Positions 26,616 to 35,440 of a stretch of DNA of 64,000 nt are shown piece after piece. Numbering within the stretch: the stretch's first letter is position 1; each line of letters begins with the position of its first letter. This DNA comes from JBBTDV01 sp038042605 (GTDB lineage: Bacteria; Bdellovibrionota; UBA1018): contig CAYHPW010000006.1 in assembly GCA_964358645.1 (NCBI GenBank), positions 18,692-82,691 on the forward strand, in the 5' to 3' direction. The notes beneath the pieces are model-generated. The model saw only the letters and a list, made by a program, of their open reading frames with translations, was not told the origin of the DNA and did no database searches. Position numbers and translations under genes: made by a program.

Positions 26616-27932
26616 TTAGTATTGCTCAAATACCAGTTTAGGTACGGGTTTTCTAGCTCCTGCTATCTCAACTGCAAGATTAAACCTTGATTCCATCTCC
26701 GCGTCCAGCTGTAAACGCGAGTAAACCGTTGCGAGAGGCTCTCCGGCGCTGACCCTCATACCAAGTTTCTTGTGAAAAATTATTCCAACAGAGTGATCAA
26801 TCTTATCATTGGCTTTGGTCCTTCCTCCGCCGAGTGCGACAAGAATTCTTCCTAGTTCTGCTGTGTCCATTTTAGTAATGTATCCACGTTTCCTGGCCTT
26901 GATCTCTGATGTATTTGGTGTTGTTGGGAGTTTGGCCAAGTTTTCAACTTGATCTATATCCCCGCCTTGACCTTTAACCATAGCCGTGAAGGCGTGCCAT
27001 GCGCTGCCATCATTGAGTTTCGAAACAGCCAGACGTCGCCCTTCGGTTAGGTTACGCGTGATTTTACCTATTTCAAGCATGTGGGCGCATAGCTGGATGG
27101 AAAGCTCCTTCAGGTCTGAAGAACCAAGATCATTGCTTTTTATACCGCGCAAGACTTCCACGGCTTCCTTGACTTCTACGGCGTTTCCTACAGCATAACC
27201 TATCGGCTGGTTCATATTGGTAAGCAGGGCTCTGCACGGCATGCCCATTTTTTTAGCCACTTGAATAAGGGTTTTGGCGAGCTTTCTAGCCTTTTCTAAG
27301 GTTTTCATGAAAGCCCCACTTCCTACCTTTACGTCAAGGACAAGAGCTCCTGTCCCTTCTGCAAGTTTTTTTGACAAGATGGAAGCGGTGATCAGCGGGA
27401 TACATTCAACGGTTCCGGTCACATCGCGCAAGGCATAGAGCTTTCTATCAGCGGGGGCGACTTTCTCGCTTTGCCCGATCATAGCGCAACCTACCTGACC
27501 GACTAATTCTTCAAAACGTGGTCGACTTAGATTTACGTTGAATCCTGAAATTGATTCTAATTTATCCAGGGTGCCGCCGCTGTGGCCCAGGCCGCGGCCC
27601 GACATCATCGGGACTTTCAGTCCGCATGCGGCAGCCAAAGGCGCTAGTATAAGTGAAACCTTGTCCCCGACGCCTCCGGTCGAATGTTTGTCCACTTTGG
27701 GGCCTATGATTCCGGAAAGATCGTATTTTTCTCCACTTTCAAGCATTGCTTCTGTAAGCCAGACAGTTTCGTCAAAGGACATGCCACGGAAGTAAACCGC
27801 CATCAGCAGTGCGGTTGCCTGATAATCCGCGACGGTGCCGCTAGATAAACCATGTATAAACTCATGAATTTCGGCCCTTGTAAGTTCTTTACCATCCCTT
27901 TTTTTTTCTATGACCCAAACAGGGTTGAACAT
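26616..27932 (-). CDS. deoA: Thymidine/pyrimidine-nucleoside phosphorylase
   Basis: The glycosyltransferase family 3 signature is complete: SSGTVADYQATALLMAVYFRGM, the phosphate loop KHSTGGVGDKVSLILAPLAAA near 81, SGRGLGHSGGTLDKLE, and a C-terminal domain with GEPLATVYS. It splits thymidine or (deoxy)uridine to base and (deoxy)ribose-1-phosphate. Whether it is thymidine-specific (DeoA) or broader (Pdp) cannot be told by eye. It lies 9 bp after deoB. Confidence 0.93.
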   Translation of the reverse strand: MFNPVWVIEKKRDGKELTRAEIHEFIHGLSSGTVADYQATALLMAVYFRGMSFDETVWLTEAMLESGEKYDLSGIIGPKVDKHSTGGVGDKVSLILAPLAAACGLKVPMMSGRGLGHSGGTLDKLESISGFNVNLSRPRFEELVGQVGCAMIGQSEKVAPADRKLYALRDVTGTVECIPLITASILSKKLAEGTGALVLDVKVGSGAFMKTLEKARKLAKTLIQVAKKMGMPCRALLTNMNQPIGYAVGNAVEVKEAVEVLRGIKSNDLGSSDLKELSIQLCAHMLEIGKITRNLTEGRRLAVSKLNDGSAWHAFTAMVKGQGGDIDQVENLAKLPTTPNTSEIKARKRGYITKMDTAELGRILVALGGGRTKANDKIDHSVGIIFHKKLGMRVSAGEPLATVYSRLQLDAEMESRFNLAVEIAGARKPVPKLVFEQY

Positions 27933-27941
27933 GCCGTCCCC

Positions 27942-29135
27942 CTATATGCCCAATTCAGCAAGAAATGATGTTCCGGCTAAATTATTGCCGGTAGTTGTAA
28001 AATTTTTTCCGAGCAAGGCATTGGCGACCGTTGCACCTATATCTGCGAAGGTGTCGCGCGTTTTAAGATCAATCCAGCCTTTTTTCTGTGCTGGGGAGAA
28101 TGCCAGAATCGGTATATATTCCCTGGTGTGATCGCTTCCATGGAATGTCGGGTCATTGCCATGATCGGAAGTGATTACCAATAAATCACGTTCATGCATC
28201 CGCGCCTTGATAAGTGGTAATGCCCTGTCAAATTCCTCAAGGGCATTTGCATAGCCGAGAGGGTCGCGTCGGTGGCCGTACAACATGTCAAAATCAATCA
28301 GGTTCGCGAAAACCAATCCTTGGTTTTTTTCTGCTAGAATATTCAAAAGAACGCTTATCCCGTGGGTGTTGCCCTTGGTTTCAATATTCTTGCCGATACC
28401 TTCACCGGCATAAATGTTTGATATCTTTCCTATGCCTAAAGTGGGGATGTTGCGGTCCTGAAGCATGTTTAGATATGTCTTCATCGTTGGCACAACGGAA
28501 AAATCTTTTCTGTTGTAAGTTCTGGTGAACGGATCTTTTGGCGTGCCAGTTCCAATGAAAGGCCTAGCGATTACACGGCTTATATTAAGTCCATCGCAAA
28601 TATTCCTTGCAGATTTGCAAATCGAATATAGATGCTCAAGCCCAAAATCAGTTTCGTGCGCGGCGACTTGCCATACGCTGTCAGCGCTCGTGTAGAGTAT
28701 GGGTTTTCCGGTACGGATGTGGTCTAATCCAAGTGCCTTTATGATTTCTGTTCCGCTTGCTGGTTTGTTACAAAGCACACCGGGGAGATTATTTGCATTT
28801 ATCCAGCTAGAGACGATGTCTTCAGGGAATCCATCCTTAAAAGTTGCGAAAGGGGTTGATACTTGAATGCCAGCTATTTCCCAGTGGCCGGATGTTGTGT
28901 CTTTCCCAGTGGATTTTTCCGCTGCCCGCCCGGCTGCGCCTTCATTGCCTTTTCTACTGATGCCGTTTATTTCCGTGATCGAACCTATTCCAAGATATTC
29001 CATATTGGGAATCTTCAGAGTTGAAAGATGTCCGAGCGTGTCGGAGCCTTCGTCGCCGTAAGATGCGGCATCTGGCAATGCGCCAGCACCTAGGCCGTCT
29101 AAGACAACTAACAATACGGTATTGAATGGCTCCAT
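27942..29135 (-). CDS. deoB: Phosphopentomutase
   Basis: An alkaline-phosphatase-superfamily mutase with VLLVVLDGLGAGALPDAASYGDEGSDTLGH at the N-terminus, GKDTTSGHWE (phospho-Thr region) and the metal site VITSDHGNDPTFHGSDHTREYIP near the C-terminus. It converts (deoxy)ribose-1-phosphate to the 5-phosphate. Length is typical (397). The gene is 6 bp downstream of deoC. Confidence 0.96.
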   Translation of the reverse strand: MEPFNTVLLVVLDGLGAGALPDAASYGDEGSDTLGHLSTLKIPNMEYLGIGSITEINGISRKGNEGAAGRAAEKSTGKDTTSGHWEIAGIQVSTPFATFKDGFPEDIVSSWINANNLPGVLCNKPASGTEIIKALGLDHIRTGKPILYTSADSVWQVAAHETDFGLEHLYSICKSARNICDGLNISRVIARPFIGTGTPKDPFTRTYNRKDFSVVPTMKTYLNMLQDRNIPTLGIGKISNIYAGEGIGKNIETKGNTHGISVLLNILAEKNQGLVFANLIDFDMLYGHRRDPLGYANALEEFDRALPLIKARMHERDLLVITSDHGNDPTFHGSDHTREYIPILAFSPAQKKGWIDLKTRDTFADIGATVANALLGKNFTTTGNNLAGTSFLAELGI

Positions 29136-29141
29136 GTTGGA

Positions 29142-30092
29142 TCAGTAAAGACTTGTTTTGTACGGTTTCTTTGTTTGGGAATTGTTTTGTTTTTTTGATT
29201 CGCTTGGCTGTTTATGCGTTACAATCGCGACACTTGCGGAGGCGCCGATTCTCGATGCGCCTGCGGCCAGCATCTTTGTGGCATCCTCGTAAGTTCGGAT
29301 CCCGCCGGATGCTTTTACGCCCATCTCGGGGCCTACTATTCTTCGCATTAGTGCAACGTCTTCTGATGTGGCGCCACCGGAGCCGAAGCCGGTTGAGGTT
29401 TTTACGAACGCTGCATTGGCGGCCTTTGCCAGTGCGCAGCCTATTATTTTTTGGTCATCATCAAGGCTTGATGTTTCCAAGATAACTTTTACGGGATAAG
29501 GTTTTGAGGCTTCGACCACTTGTTTTATGTCTTCAAGCACGAGCGTATATTCACGGCTTTTAAGCGCGCCGATATTGATAACCATGTCTATTTCTTGCGC
29601 GCCGGCACGGATAGCTTCGCGTGCTTCGAATGCTTTTGTCGCTGTGGCAGCGGCTCCTAGAGGAAATCCTACAACAGCTATTGGTTTGGTTGATGAACCT
29701 TTGAGGAGTTCAGCGGTTAACCCGATATAAGCTGAATTAACGCAAACGGTTGCGAAGTGATGTTTTTTAGCTTCTTCACATACGCGCTGAATTTCATCAC
29801 GGGTGGCATCGGGCTTAAGCAGCGTGTGATCTATTTTTGCCGCTAGATTCTCATCTCCCTGAAGCAAATGTGGTTGAAAAGGTCCCTCGCCATGATGACC
29901 GACCCTATCGGCGCCTTCGTGGATGAGTTTTTTCCAGCTAGGTTGTTCTTGCCTACCTGAAGCGATCGGCACACCTTTTTGAATGAGTTTTTCCTTAACA
30001 GCATCGGCTATTTGATCAACTAATGCATTCAGCGAACCGGAATCAGAAATAGAAACACTAGATCTCTCGCCAGCTTTTGGTTGAAACGCCAT
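29142..30092 (-). CDS. deoC: Deoxyribose-phosphate aldolase with N-terminal extension
   Basis: The DeoC TIM-barrel runs from about residue 90 (AAKIDHTLLKPDAT) with VKVILETSSLDDDQ (Schiff-base region) and AAFVKTSTGFGSGGAT. It splits deoxyribose-5-phosphate to glyceraldehyde-3-phosphate and acetaldehyde. The ~85-residue N-terminal extension has an amphipathic helix (LNALVDQIADAVKEKL) and a polar linker, a layout like DeoC variants targeted to bacterial microcompartments. The start is set at the ATG at 30092; a TTG at 30128 is possible. It is the first gene of the nucleoside operon. Confidence 0.93.
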   Translation of the reverse strand: MAFQPKAGERSSVSISDSGSLNALVDQIADAVKEKLIQKGVPIASGRQEQPSWKKLIHEGADRVGHHGEGPFQPHLLQGDENLAAKIDHTLLKPDATRDEIQRVCEEAKKHHFATVCVNSAYIGLTAELLKGSSTKPIAVVGFPLGAAATATKAFEAREAIRAGAQEIDMVINIGALKSREYTLVLEDIKQVVEASKPYPVKVILETSSLDDDQKIIGCALAKAANAAFVKTSTGFGSGGATSEDVALMRRIVGPEMGVKASGGIRTYEDATKMLAAGASRIGASASVAIVTHKQPSESKKQNNSQTKKPYKTSLY

Positions 30093-30508
30093 GTCAGCGT
30101 AATTCCTACTTTTTACTTGAAGTGTCAAGTCGGATTCGTTACTTGTTTAAAAACTACTAGGGTGCATAGCGCTCATTAGGTAGAATGAAAGAAGTGGGGA
30201 AAGTCCCCAAAGGGTTATTGGACCCGTTTTGGATTTGCTGGGAGCAGAGGCTTTCGGCGCCGCGCTTGGCGCGCGCCAATCCGGGAAGTTTTTGGGAACC
30301 GTAAGCAGTATTATGGTTTTAAACAAAGTTTCGGAGCATCAAAGTAGATGCATGTGTCGTTAATAATAACATCTGAGGCTTTATTGGGCAGGCGCCTGTT
30401 TGGGCGATTTGCTTACCGAAATTAATACGCTGGTTTCCCTTACACAAATTAATTGGCTGTTCAGTGGCGGATGGCATTGCCTTTGGCCAGCTTCGAAAGG
30501 GAGAATAA
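30093..30508. other. Divergent promoter/leader region between deoC and the RNase E/G gene
   Basis: The 416-bp region has no convincing coding sequence. Its right two-thirds, read on the plus strand, contains several stable hairpins (listed separately). A TTGACA at 30128-30123 on the minus strand is a possible -35 for deoC, without a good -10. Confidence 0.5.
30196..30282 (+). ncRNA. Structured 5' leader of the RNase E/G gene
   Basis: Read on the plus strand there are consecutive hairpins: GGGGA/TCCCC (30196-30208), GGGT/ACCC (30212-30225), and a GC-rich stem at 30256-30277 (GGCG and CGCGC pairing with GCGCG and CGCC across a TTG loop). The last is enclosed by GGATT (30231) and AATCC (30278). 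The block ends about 225 bases before the ATG. RNase E of E. coli controls its own mRNA through a long structured leader; a comparable role here is inference. Confidence 0.45.
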
Positions 30509-33127
30509 ATGTCTACAGAACTGATTATTAATGCGTCTTTGCCTGAGACGCGCATTGCGCTTCTTGAGAATGGCGAAATTCAAGATATTTTAGTCGAACG
30601 CGAAAAAGGTAAAGGCATAGTAGGAAATATTTATAAAGGCAGAGTGACCCGTGTGCTGCCAGGAATGCAGGCGGCGTTTGTTGATATTGGCCTGGAAAAA
30701 GCCGCGTTCCTCTACGTGGATGACGTGTTTGTTCATCCCGAGATCTGGGAGGAAGAGGAGGGCTCCGCGTCTGGTGCTGAAATCGATGTGGTGACGGCGC
30801 CGGTAGAAGAGCCTTTGCCAGAAGAACCTGTGTCTGAAGTACCTACGCCTGGAGAGCCTACGGTGGCATCGCACGAAGATGGTGACGATGATGATGATGA
30901 CCGAGGTCCAGTAGAAATGGGGACTGACCCTTCTGAAAAAAAACCTGATGATGTTGTGATCATCTCACAATCACAAGATGACTCTGGAAGCGTCCAGAAT
31001 GAGAGTCAAGATGGTGTTATCGCCGAAACGGTTCAGGCTGATAGTGGATCCGCACCACCAATAACCGCAACGGATGGCATAGTCACCTCACAACACGATC
31101 AAAATGGTAGGCGTAGATCGCGCCGGGGCCGGCGAGGCGGGCGATATCGCAGGAGAACGGGTCGTAGCGACAATGTAGTTAATTATACCAGTTCTAATTC
31201 CGAGCAACGTCAGAGTGGCGATCGTCAGTCTTTTCGTGAGAGTAGGCCACGTGGCGATAGGAGGATGCGGCCGATTGTTTCCAGGCCGGTACGTGGCCAA
31301 GTTAATATTCAAGATCTATTGAGTGAGGGCCAGGAGGTGTTGGTCCAGGTGGCAAAGGATCCGATTGCCGCTAAGGGCGCGCGCCTTACTTGTCACATCA
31401 GCCTGCCCGGGAGACATTTGGTCTGTATGCCGACTATTGATCATGTCGGAGTGTCTAGACGAATTGAGCGGGACGATGAACGTCGCAGGCTTAGGGATTT
31501 TGTTGAGCATCACCGGCCGAGAAATCTTGGCTTCATAGTAAGGACTGCTAGCGGGAAGCAACAATCAGCCGAAAAGAGACTTAAACAGGATATCGATTAT
31601 CTAACCAACCTTTGGGGTGATCTTCGTGAGAAAGCTGCGTCTGTAACAGCGCCGGCTTTGGTTTATGAGGATCTTAACCCTGTGCTGCGTGCAATAAGAG
31701 ATTGGGTGACGGAAGATATCGACAAGATCATCGTGGATTCCCGCTATCATTATGGTGAAATCCAACAATTTGTTTCGCACTTCATGCCAGCGCTACGACA
31801 TAAGGTCGAGCTGTATCACGGTGATATCCCGATTTTTGATGCATACAACATATCTTCAGAACTCTCCCGTGCTTTGGAACAGAAGGTATGGCTCAAATCC
31901 GGCGGGTACATCGTCATTGACCAAACTGAAGCCCTTGTAACCATTGATGTTAATACTGGCCGTTATGTAGGGAAGAAGAATCTCGAAGACACCATCCTTA
32001 AAACAAATCTCGAAGCAGTTCAGGAGATTTCTTACCAGCTTAGATTGCGTAATTGCGGCGGTATAATCATCATCGATCTTATAGATATGGAAAAGGAGGA
32101 AAATCGCCAGCGTGTATATCGGGCTCTGGAAGACGCATTAAAGAAGGACAGGGCCAGGCCCACCATTATGAAAATTTCTGATCTCGGTCTTATAGAGATG
32201 ACGCGCAAGAGGACGCGCGACACTATTATCAGAACCCTTTGTGAATCTTGCGTTTCGTGCGAAGGGAAGGGTTTTATAAAAAATAGGCTGACTGTGGCGT
32301 ATGAAATCCTCCGCCAAATCGAGCGCGAGGGGATAGAGCGGGACATCACGAAAGTTTTGGTTAAAGCTAATCCGGACGTCGTTGATATCCTGGCAATCGA
32401 TGAACGCGATACCCTTGATCAACTCGAGAGAAAGTACCGCAAGCAGATTTTCTTGCAAGCTGTGCTGGATTTTCATCAGGAACAGTTTGAGATCTCTGGT
32501 GAGAAACAATCCGCTACCGATCGTGGCAAAGAAGAGGTTGTAGAACAAGTGCAATCGCCGGTGCTTCCACCCGCGTCTTCAAAGGTTACTCCTAATCCCG
32601 AAGACACCGCAGCTCGGTCAAGTGATCTGCCGAGTGAAGAGTTAAGTGATCAGAAAACTGATAAGCCAAGTGATAATGATGTTATTAAACCACTGGATGT
32701 ACTCACGCATAAAGGTGAGGAAGGTTCAGACGAAGAGGACCGTCTTGCATTTTTGCGTGCGCAAGCTGCGCAGGATGCCGCTCTAGCTAGGCTAAGGACT
32801 TCAAGCGAGCCAATCAGGAGACCGGGGCAAGTAGGCGGATCTACTAGACCAGGAGGGGGATCAGCCGGGGATGGCGGACCAAGAGCCGGAAGAAACAGTC
32901 GCAGAGGGAGGTATGGCAGCGGGAAGTTCAGGAGGGGTGGCGGTAGCAGGCATCACCCTAGAGTTAGGGTGGGGCCACGTATGGAGCCACCGGCGGCGGG
33001 TGAGTCTCCTGTTAAGATAGTTGTTCCAGCGCCTGAGGCTGCTGCTAGCGCAGTAAGCGACGAGAGCAAGAAAAATGACAACTCAGGAGGCACACCAGCG
33101 GGTGATTCGACACAGCCCCCAGTGTAG
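30509..33127 (+). CDS. rne: Ribonuclease E/G with insert in the S1 domain
   Basis: The N-terminus (ILVEREKGKGIVGNIYKGRVTRVLPGMQAAFVDIG) begins an S1 domain. An acidic then Arg/Gly-rich low-complexity insert of about 190 residues (about 80-270) interrupts it, and S1 resumes at GQEVLVQVAKDP. Catalytic Asp residues are in TIDVNTGRYVG (near 478) and IIIIDLIDM (near 523); the Zn-link cysteines are in CESCVSCEGKG (near 580). The C-terminal ~190 residues are disordered and end in RGG-like sequence. It cleaves AU-rich single-stranded RNA in mRNA decay and rRNA processing. Preceded by GGGAGAA. RNase E or G cannot be separated by sequence alone. Confidence 0.92.
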   Translation: MSTELIINASLPETRIALLENGEIQDILVEREKGKGIVGNIYKGRVTRVLPGMQAAFVDIGLEKAAFLYVDDVFVHPEIWEEEEGSASGAEIDVVTAPVEEPLPEEPVSEVPTPGEPTVASHEDGDDDDDDRGPVEMGTDPSEKKPDDVVIISQSQDDSGSVQNESQDGVIAETVQADSGSAPPITATDGIVTSQHDQNGRRRSRRGRRGGRYRRRTGRSDNVVNYTSSNSEQRQSGDRQSFRESRPRGDRRMRPIVSRPVRGQVNIQDLLSEGQEVLVQVAKDPIAAKGARLTCHISLPGRHLVCMPTIDHVGVSRRIERDDERRRLRDFVEHHRPRNLGFIVRTASGKQQSAEKRLKQDIDYLTNLWGDLREKAASVTAPALVYEDLNPVLRAIRDWVTEDIDKIIVDSRYHYGEIQQFVSHFMPALRHKVELYHGDIPIFDAYNISSELSRALEQKVWLKSGGYIVIDQTEALVTIDVNTGRYVGKKNLEDTILKTNLEAVQEISYQLRLRNCGGIIIIDLIDMEKEENRQRVYRALEDALKKDRARPTIMKISDLGLIEMTRKRTRDTIIRTLCESCVSCEGKGFIKNRLTVAYEILRQIEREGIERDITKVLVKANPDVVDILAIDERDTLDQLERKYRKQIFLQAVLDFHQEQFEISGEKQSATDRGKEEVVEQVQSPVLPPASSKVTPNPEDTAARSSDLPSEELSDQKTDKPSDNDVIKPLDVLTHKGEEGSDEEDRLAFLRAQAAQDAALARLRTSSEPIRRPGQVGGSTRPGGGSAGDGGPRAGRNSRRGRYGSGKFRRGGGSRHHPRVRVGPRMEPPAAGESPVKIVVPAPEAAASAVSDESKKNDNSGGTPAGDSTQPPV

Positions 33128-33357
33128 GCTAGTGAGATGAGTTATTGGGTTCAAGAATTTGATTTTTAACTAGCTTTTCGAAGTCGCCTACTTATACGTT
33201 TACCTTTCGGCGGAATTATTTATCGTAGCCATTTTTATAATAACTTTGTTTGATTGTAATTGTGAAGTGGGCAACTTTTGTGCCGCTTGCAGTTCCTTAC
33301 TCTTCTGAAAACCGGAAGCCAGCTTTTTTGACTTTGATCAGTAGATTGAGCAAGCCG

Positions 33358-33567
33358 TCAAACGATCTTTAAGCGCGATAGTAGTGACTCAAAGAACTCA
33401 CGGGACCATAAAGCAATGGCTGCGGCATCTTTTAAAAATGGTAAAACATCCTTTTTTGCAGCTTCGAAATCCACTTCCGCAAATTTCTTTCGCAACAGTG
33501 CCGTGAGATCGGATTGCTGGAGTGCTTTCTCACCTTCCCAACCGCCCAACTGGTGTAGCGGGTTCAT
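33358..33567 (-). pseudogene. Remnant of an AbiEii/DUF1814 nucleotidyltransferase toxin (C-terminus only)
   Basis: The 69 codons encode GGWEGEKALQQSDLTALLRKKFAEVDFEAAKKDVLPFL...LWSREFFESLL, which matches the C-terminal end of AbiEii-type nucleotidyltransferases, the toxin of type IV abortive-infection systems. The catalytic part is absent and the upstream sequence is another gene, so this is a broken copy. No AbiEi antitoxin is visible nearby. The family call is from memory of its C-terminal pattern. Confidence 0.6.
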
Positions 33568-33576
33568 CCATGTTCG

Positions 33577-34611
33577 CTAATTAGTTTTCCCTTCGGCGCC
33601 TAAGTAATTGCAGACAAATTCCACATTTCCAAAGGACATCGAAACCGATTTGGCGTTTTGCTCACACATCGGGTTAAAATCCGGCATCGATTGGGATACT
33701 AACATCTCTTCATTGGGAAAAACGTTTGCGTCTTTGTGATATCTGACAATTGAAAGCTCTGTATGGCGACTGTTTATATATTTTGGATCATCGCTACAAT
33801 TACCAGGCTCGGATATTATCATTTTGAATATCAACTCGGTTGACGGTGTTTCTGGGATGTATATATTTCCATCTGTTGGATTTTTACTTAAGCTTGTCTC
33901 GTAAGACATTAAATCTTCTGCCAAGAAAAGACGCGGTGATGATATTTTTACTCCCACTACCGCGCGAGGACCACTCACGCGAATCATGCAGTCAAAATGA
34001 TCCCTTATTTCATATTGGTTGCCGATTTTCCCTTTTCGCCTAGCTATCTCCACGATGGATGCTGCAAAGGAGTCGAGTAACTCCCGTCCTGTTGCGAATG
34101 AACCGATAATTTCATTATCGGTCACATATCTATCATGGTACAAAGTTTTATGACTAAACTCATGTGCTATAAGAAAAAGCGTCTGGGTTGGCATCATCAG
34201 CTTTAGTGTATTTCTGTGAATTTCCACTTCTCCTGATGGACCGAGTTCTGTTCTTCCTGTAACTGGCATTGGCCGTCCATCAGGACCAATCACAAATAAC
34301 GGCTCTTCCCTCAAAACAAAAAGCGTTTTATGTAATCCTTGATTTAACTTCAGTATCTCTTCACCTGTTGCTAAAAAGAAATCCCTGCAGGTTTCAATTT
34401 GCTCTTGGGATAGGTTTGATAATTTACAGAGCTTCGCTTTTTCATTGGGATCTAATAATGCTGTTTTTATGGTTTCAACGAGCGAATACCTTGTGGCCTC
34501 AAGGAAATGAAACAAAGGGTCCCCGCCGTTCCCTATCACCGATCCGGAGGCATAGGATTTCAGTGAAATGAAACAAAGAGACAATGCAAACATATATCTG
34601 CTTTTAAGCAT
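33577..34611 (-). CDS. Exported protein with an HExxH motif, partner of a TIGR02147 regulator
   Basis: The 344-residue protein has a signal peptide (MLKSRYMFALSLCFISLKSYASG). A possible zinc-protease motif appears near residue 150 (FLIAHEFSHKTLYHD), followed by DSFAASIVE. There are six or more cysteines. Its start overlaps the TIGR02147 gene stop by 8 bp, so the two are coupled. I do not recognise the rest of the protein. A metal-dependent protease is plausible, not shown. Confidence 0.7.
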   Translation of the reverse strand: MLKSRYMFALSLCFISLKSYASGSVIGNGGDPLFHFLEATRYSLVETIKTALLDPNEKAKLCKLSNLSQEQIETCRDFFLATGEEILKLNQGLHKTLFVLREEPLFVIGPDGRPMPVTGRTELGPSGEVEIHRNTLKLMMPTQTLFLIAHEFSHKTLYHDRYVTDNEIIGSFATGRELLDSFAASIVEIARRKGKIGNQYEIRDHFDCMIRVSGPRAVVGVKISSPRLFLAEDLMSYETSLSKNPTDGNIYIPETPSTELIFKMIISEPGNCSDDPKYINSRHTELSIVRYHKDANVFPNEEMLVSQSMPDFNPMCEQNAKSVSMSFGNVEFVCNYLGAEGKTN

Positions 34612-35440
34612 TTTTACCTCCTACTGGAGTCAGGTTGATTGTGACCTGAACAAGCTCATCGCTTCCTGTTGGATGATCATCTATGAACTTAAGAAGCTGA
34701 GCTTGAAAAGCGTCGATCAAACTCCTAAGCTCAGGCAGTTTTTCTTTATTAATTGACATAAGCACGGTTGATGCCTTTCGCCTATTAACCGGGAGGGCGT
34801 CCAATCCTCTTAGTGCTATTTTTAATGCTTGCTTGTGAAACAACCTGATTTTGTCATTATGGATTTCGTTGGTGGAAATTAATGCGGGATCTTCCGGTAT
34901 GATTTTGCCGGAAGCGGTTTTTCGCCAAAAGCCTTCTTTTAGCAAGAAAGAAACTGATTGTTCGATTTTCCTGGGCGAAGCCAGCCCGAGCAGCATCTTA
35001 TGAAGCACTTTTGTCTCGGTTGAAAAACCTATTAAATTAACCAGATCTTTCACGTATACGTTAAGCCATGAATTCAGAATGTGATTCTTTGGTTCCCGCA
35101 TTTTTGGTTTGTTTTCGCTTGAGTGGCTTGACTCTTTTTTAACCCACAGGTCTGACCTTAAGTTTTTGTCGATAAAATCAAATTCAAAATTATTCAACTT
35201 AAAGAGCTTGGCAAACGAAGGGAGTTGGTCACGGGTTAGCCGTCTTTTTCCTGCGATCACCTGCGAAACAAGAGCTGGCGAACATTTTTTTAGCGTGCAG
35301 CTACGCTGTCGTACGCTGAATCTTGATACTGTCTTATAATGTGCCAATAGGTCATGAAAAAAATCATGCGGAGACCCATAGTCATACACTACGGGTCTCG
35401 CGCGAGGAGTGGTTGTTTTTTCTACGGATTCTTTTTTCAC
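34604..35440 (-). CDS. TIGR02147 family regulator
   Basis: The 278-residue protein has the TIGR02147 layout: an N-terminal DYGSPHDFFHDLLAHYK block, then an HTH-like region with CSPALVSQVIAGKRRLTRDQLPSFAKLFKL, then an alpha-helical C-terminal domain ending VQVTINLTPV. The family is nearly restricted to Bdellovibrio-like bacteria and Fibrobacteres and is presumed regulatory. It is flanked by two secreted-protein genes with 4- and 8-bp overlaps, so it probably controls or is co-made with them. Confidence 0.85.
   Translation of the reverse strand: MKKESVEKTTTPRARPVVYDYGSPHDFFHDLLAHYKTVSRFSVRQRSCTLKKCSPALVSQVIAGKRRLTRDQLPSFAKLFKLNNFEFDFIDKNLRSDLWVKKESSHSSENKPKMREPKNHILNSWLNVYVKDLVNLIGFSTETKVLHKMLLGLASPRKIEQSVSFLLKEGFWRKTASGKIIPEDPALISTNEIHNDKIRLFHKQALKIALRGLDALPVNRRKASTVLMSINKEKLPELRSLIDAFQAQLLKFIDDHPTGSDELVQVTINLTPVGGKNA

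Noticed and set aside
30196..30300. GGGGAAAGTCCCC looked like part of RNase P RNA or a signal recognition RNA
   Set aside because: The neighbouring conserved blocks (for example ACAGAA) and required length are missing; better explained as a leader hairpin.
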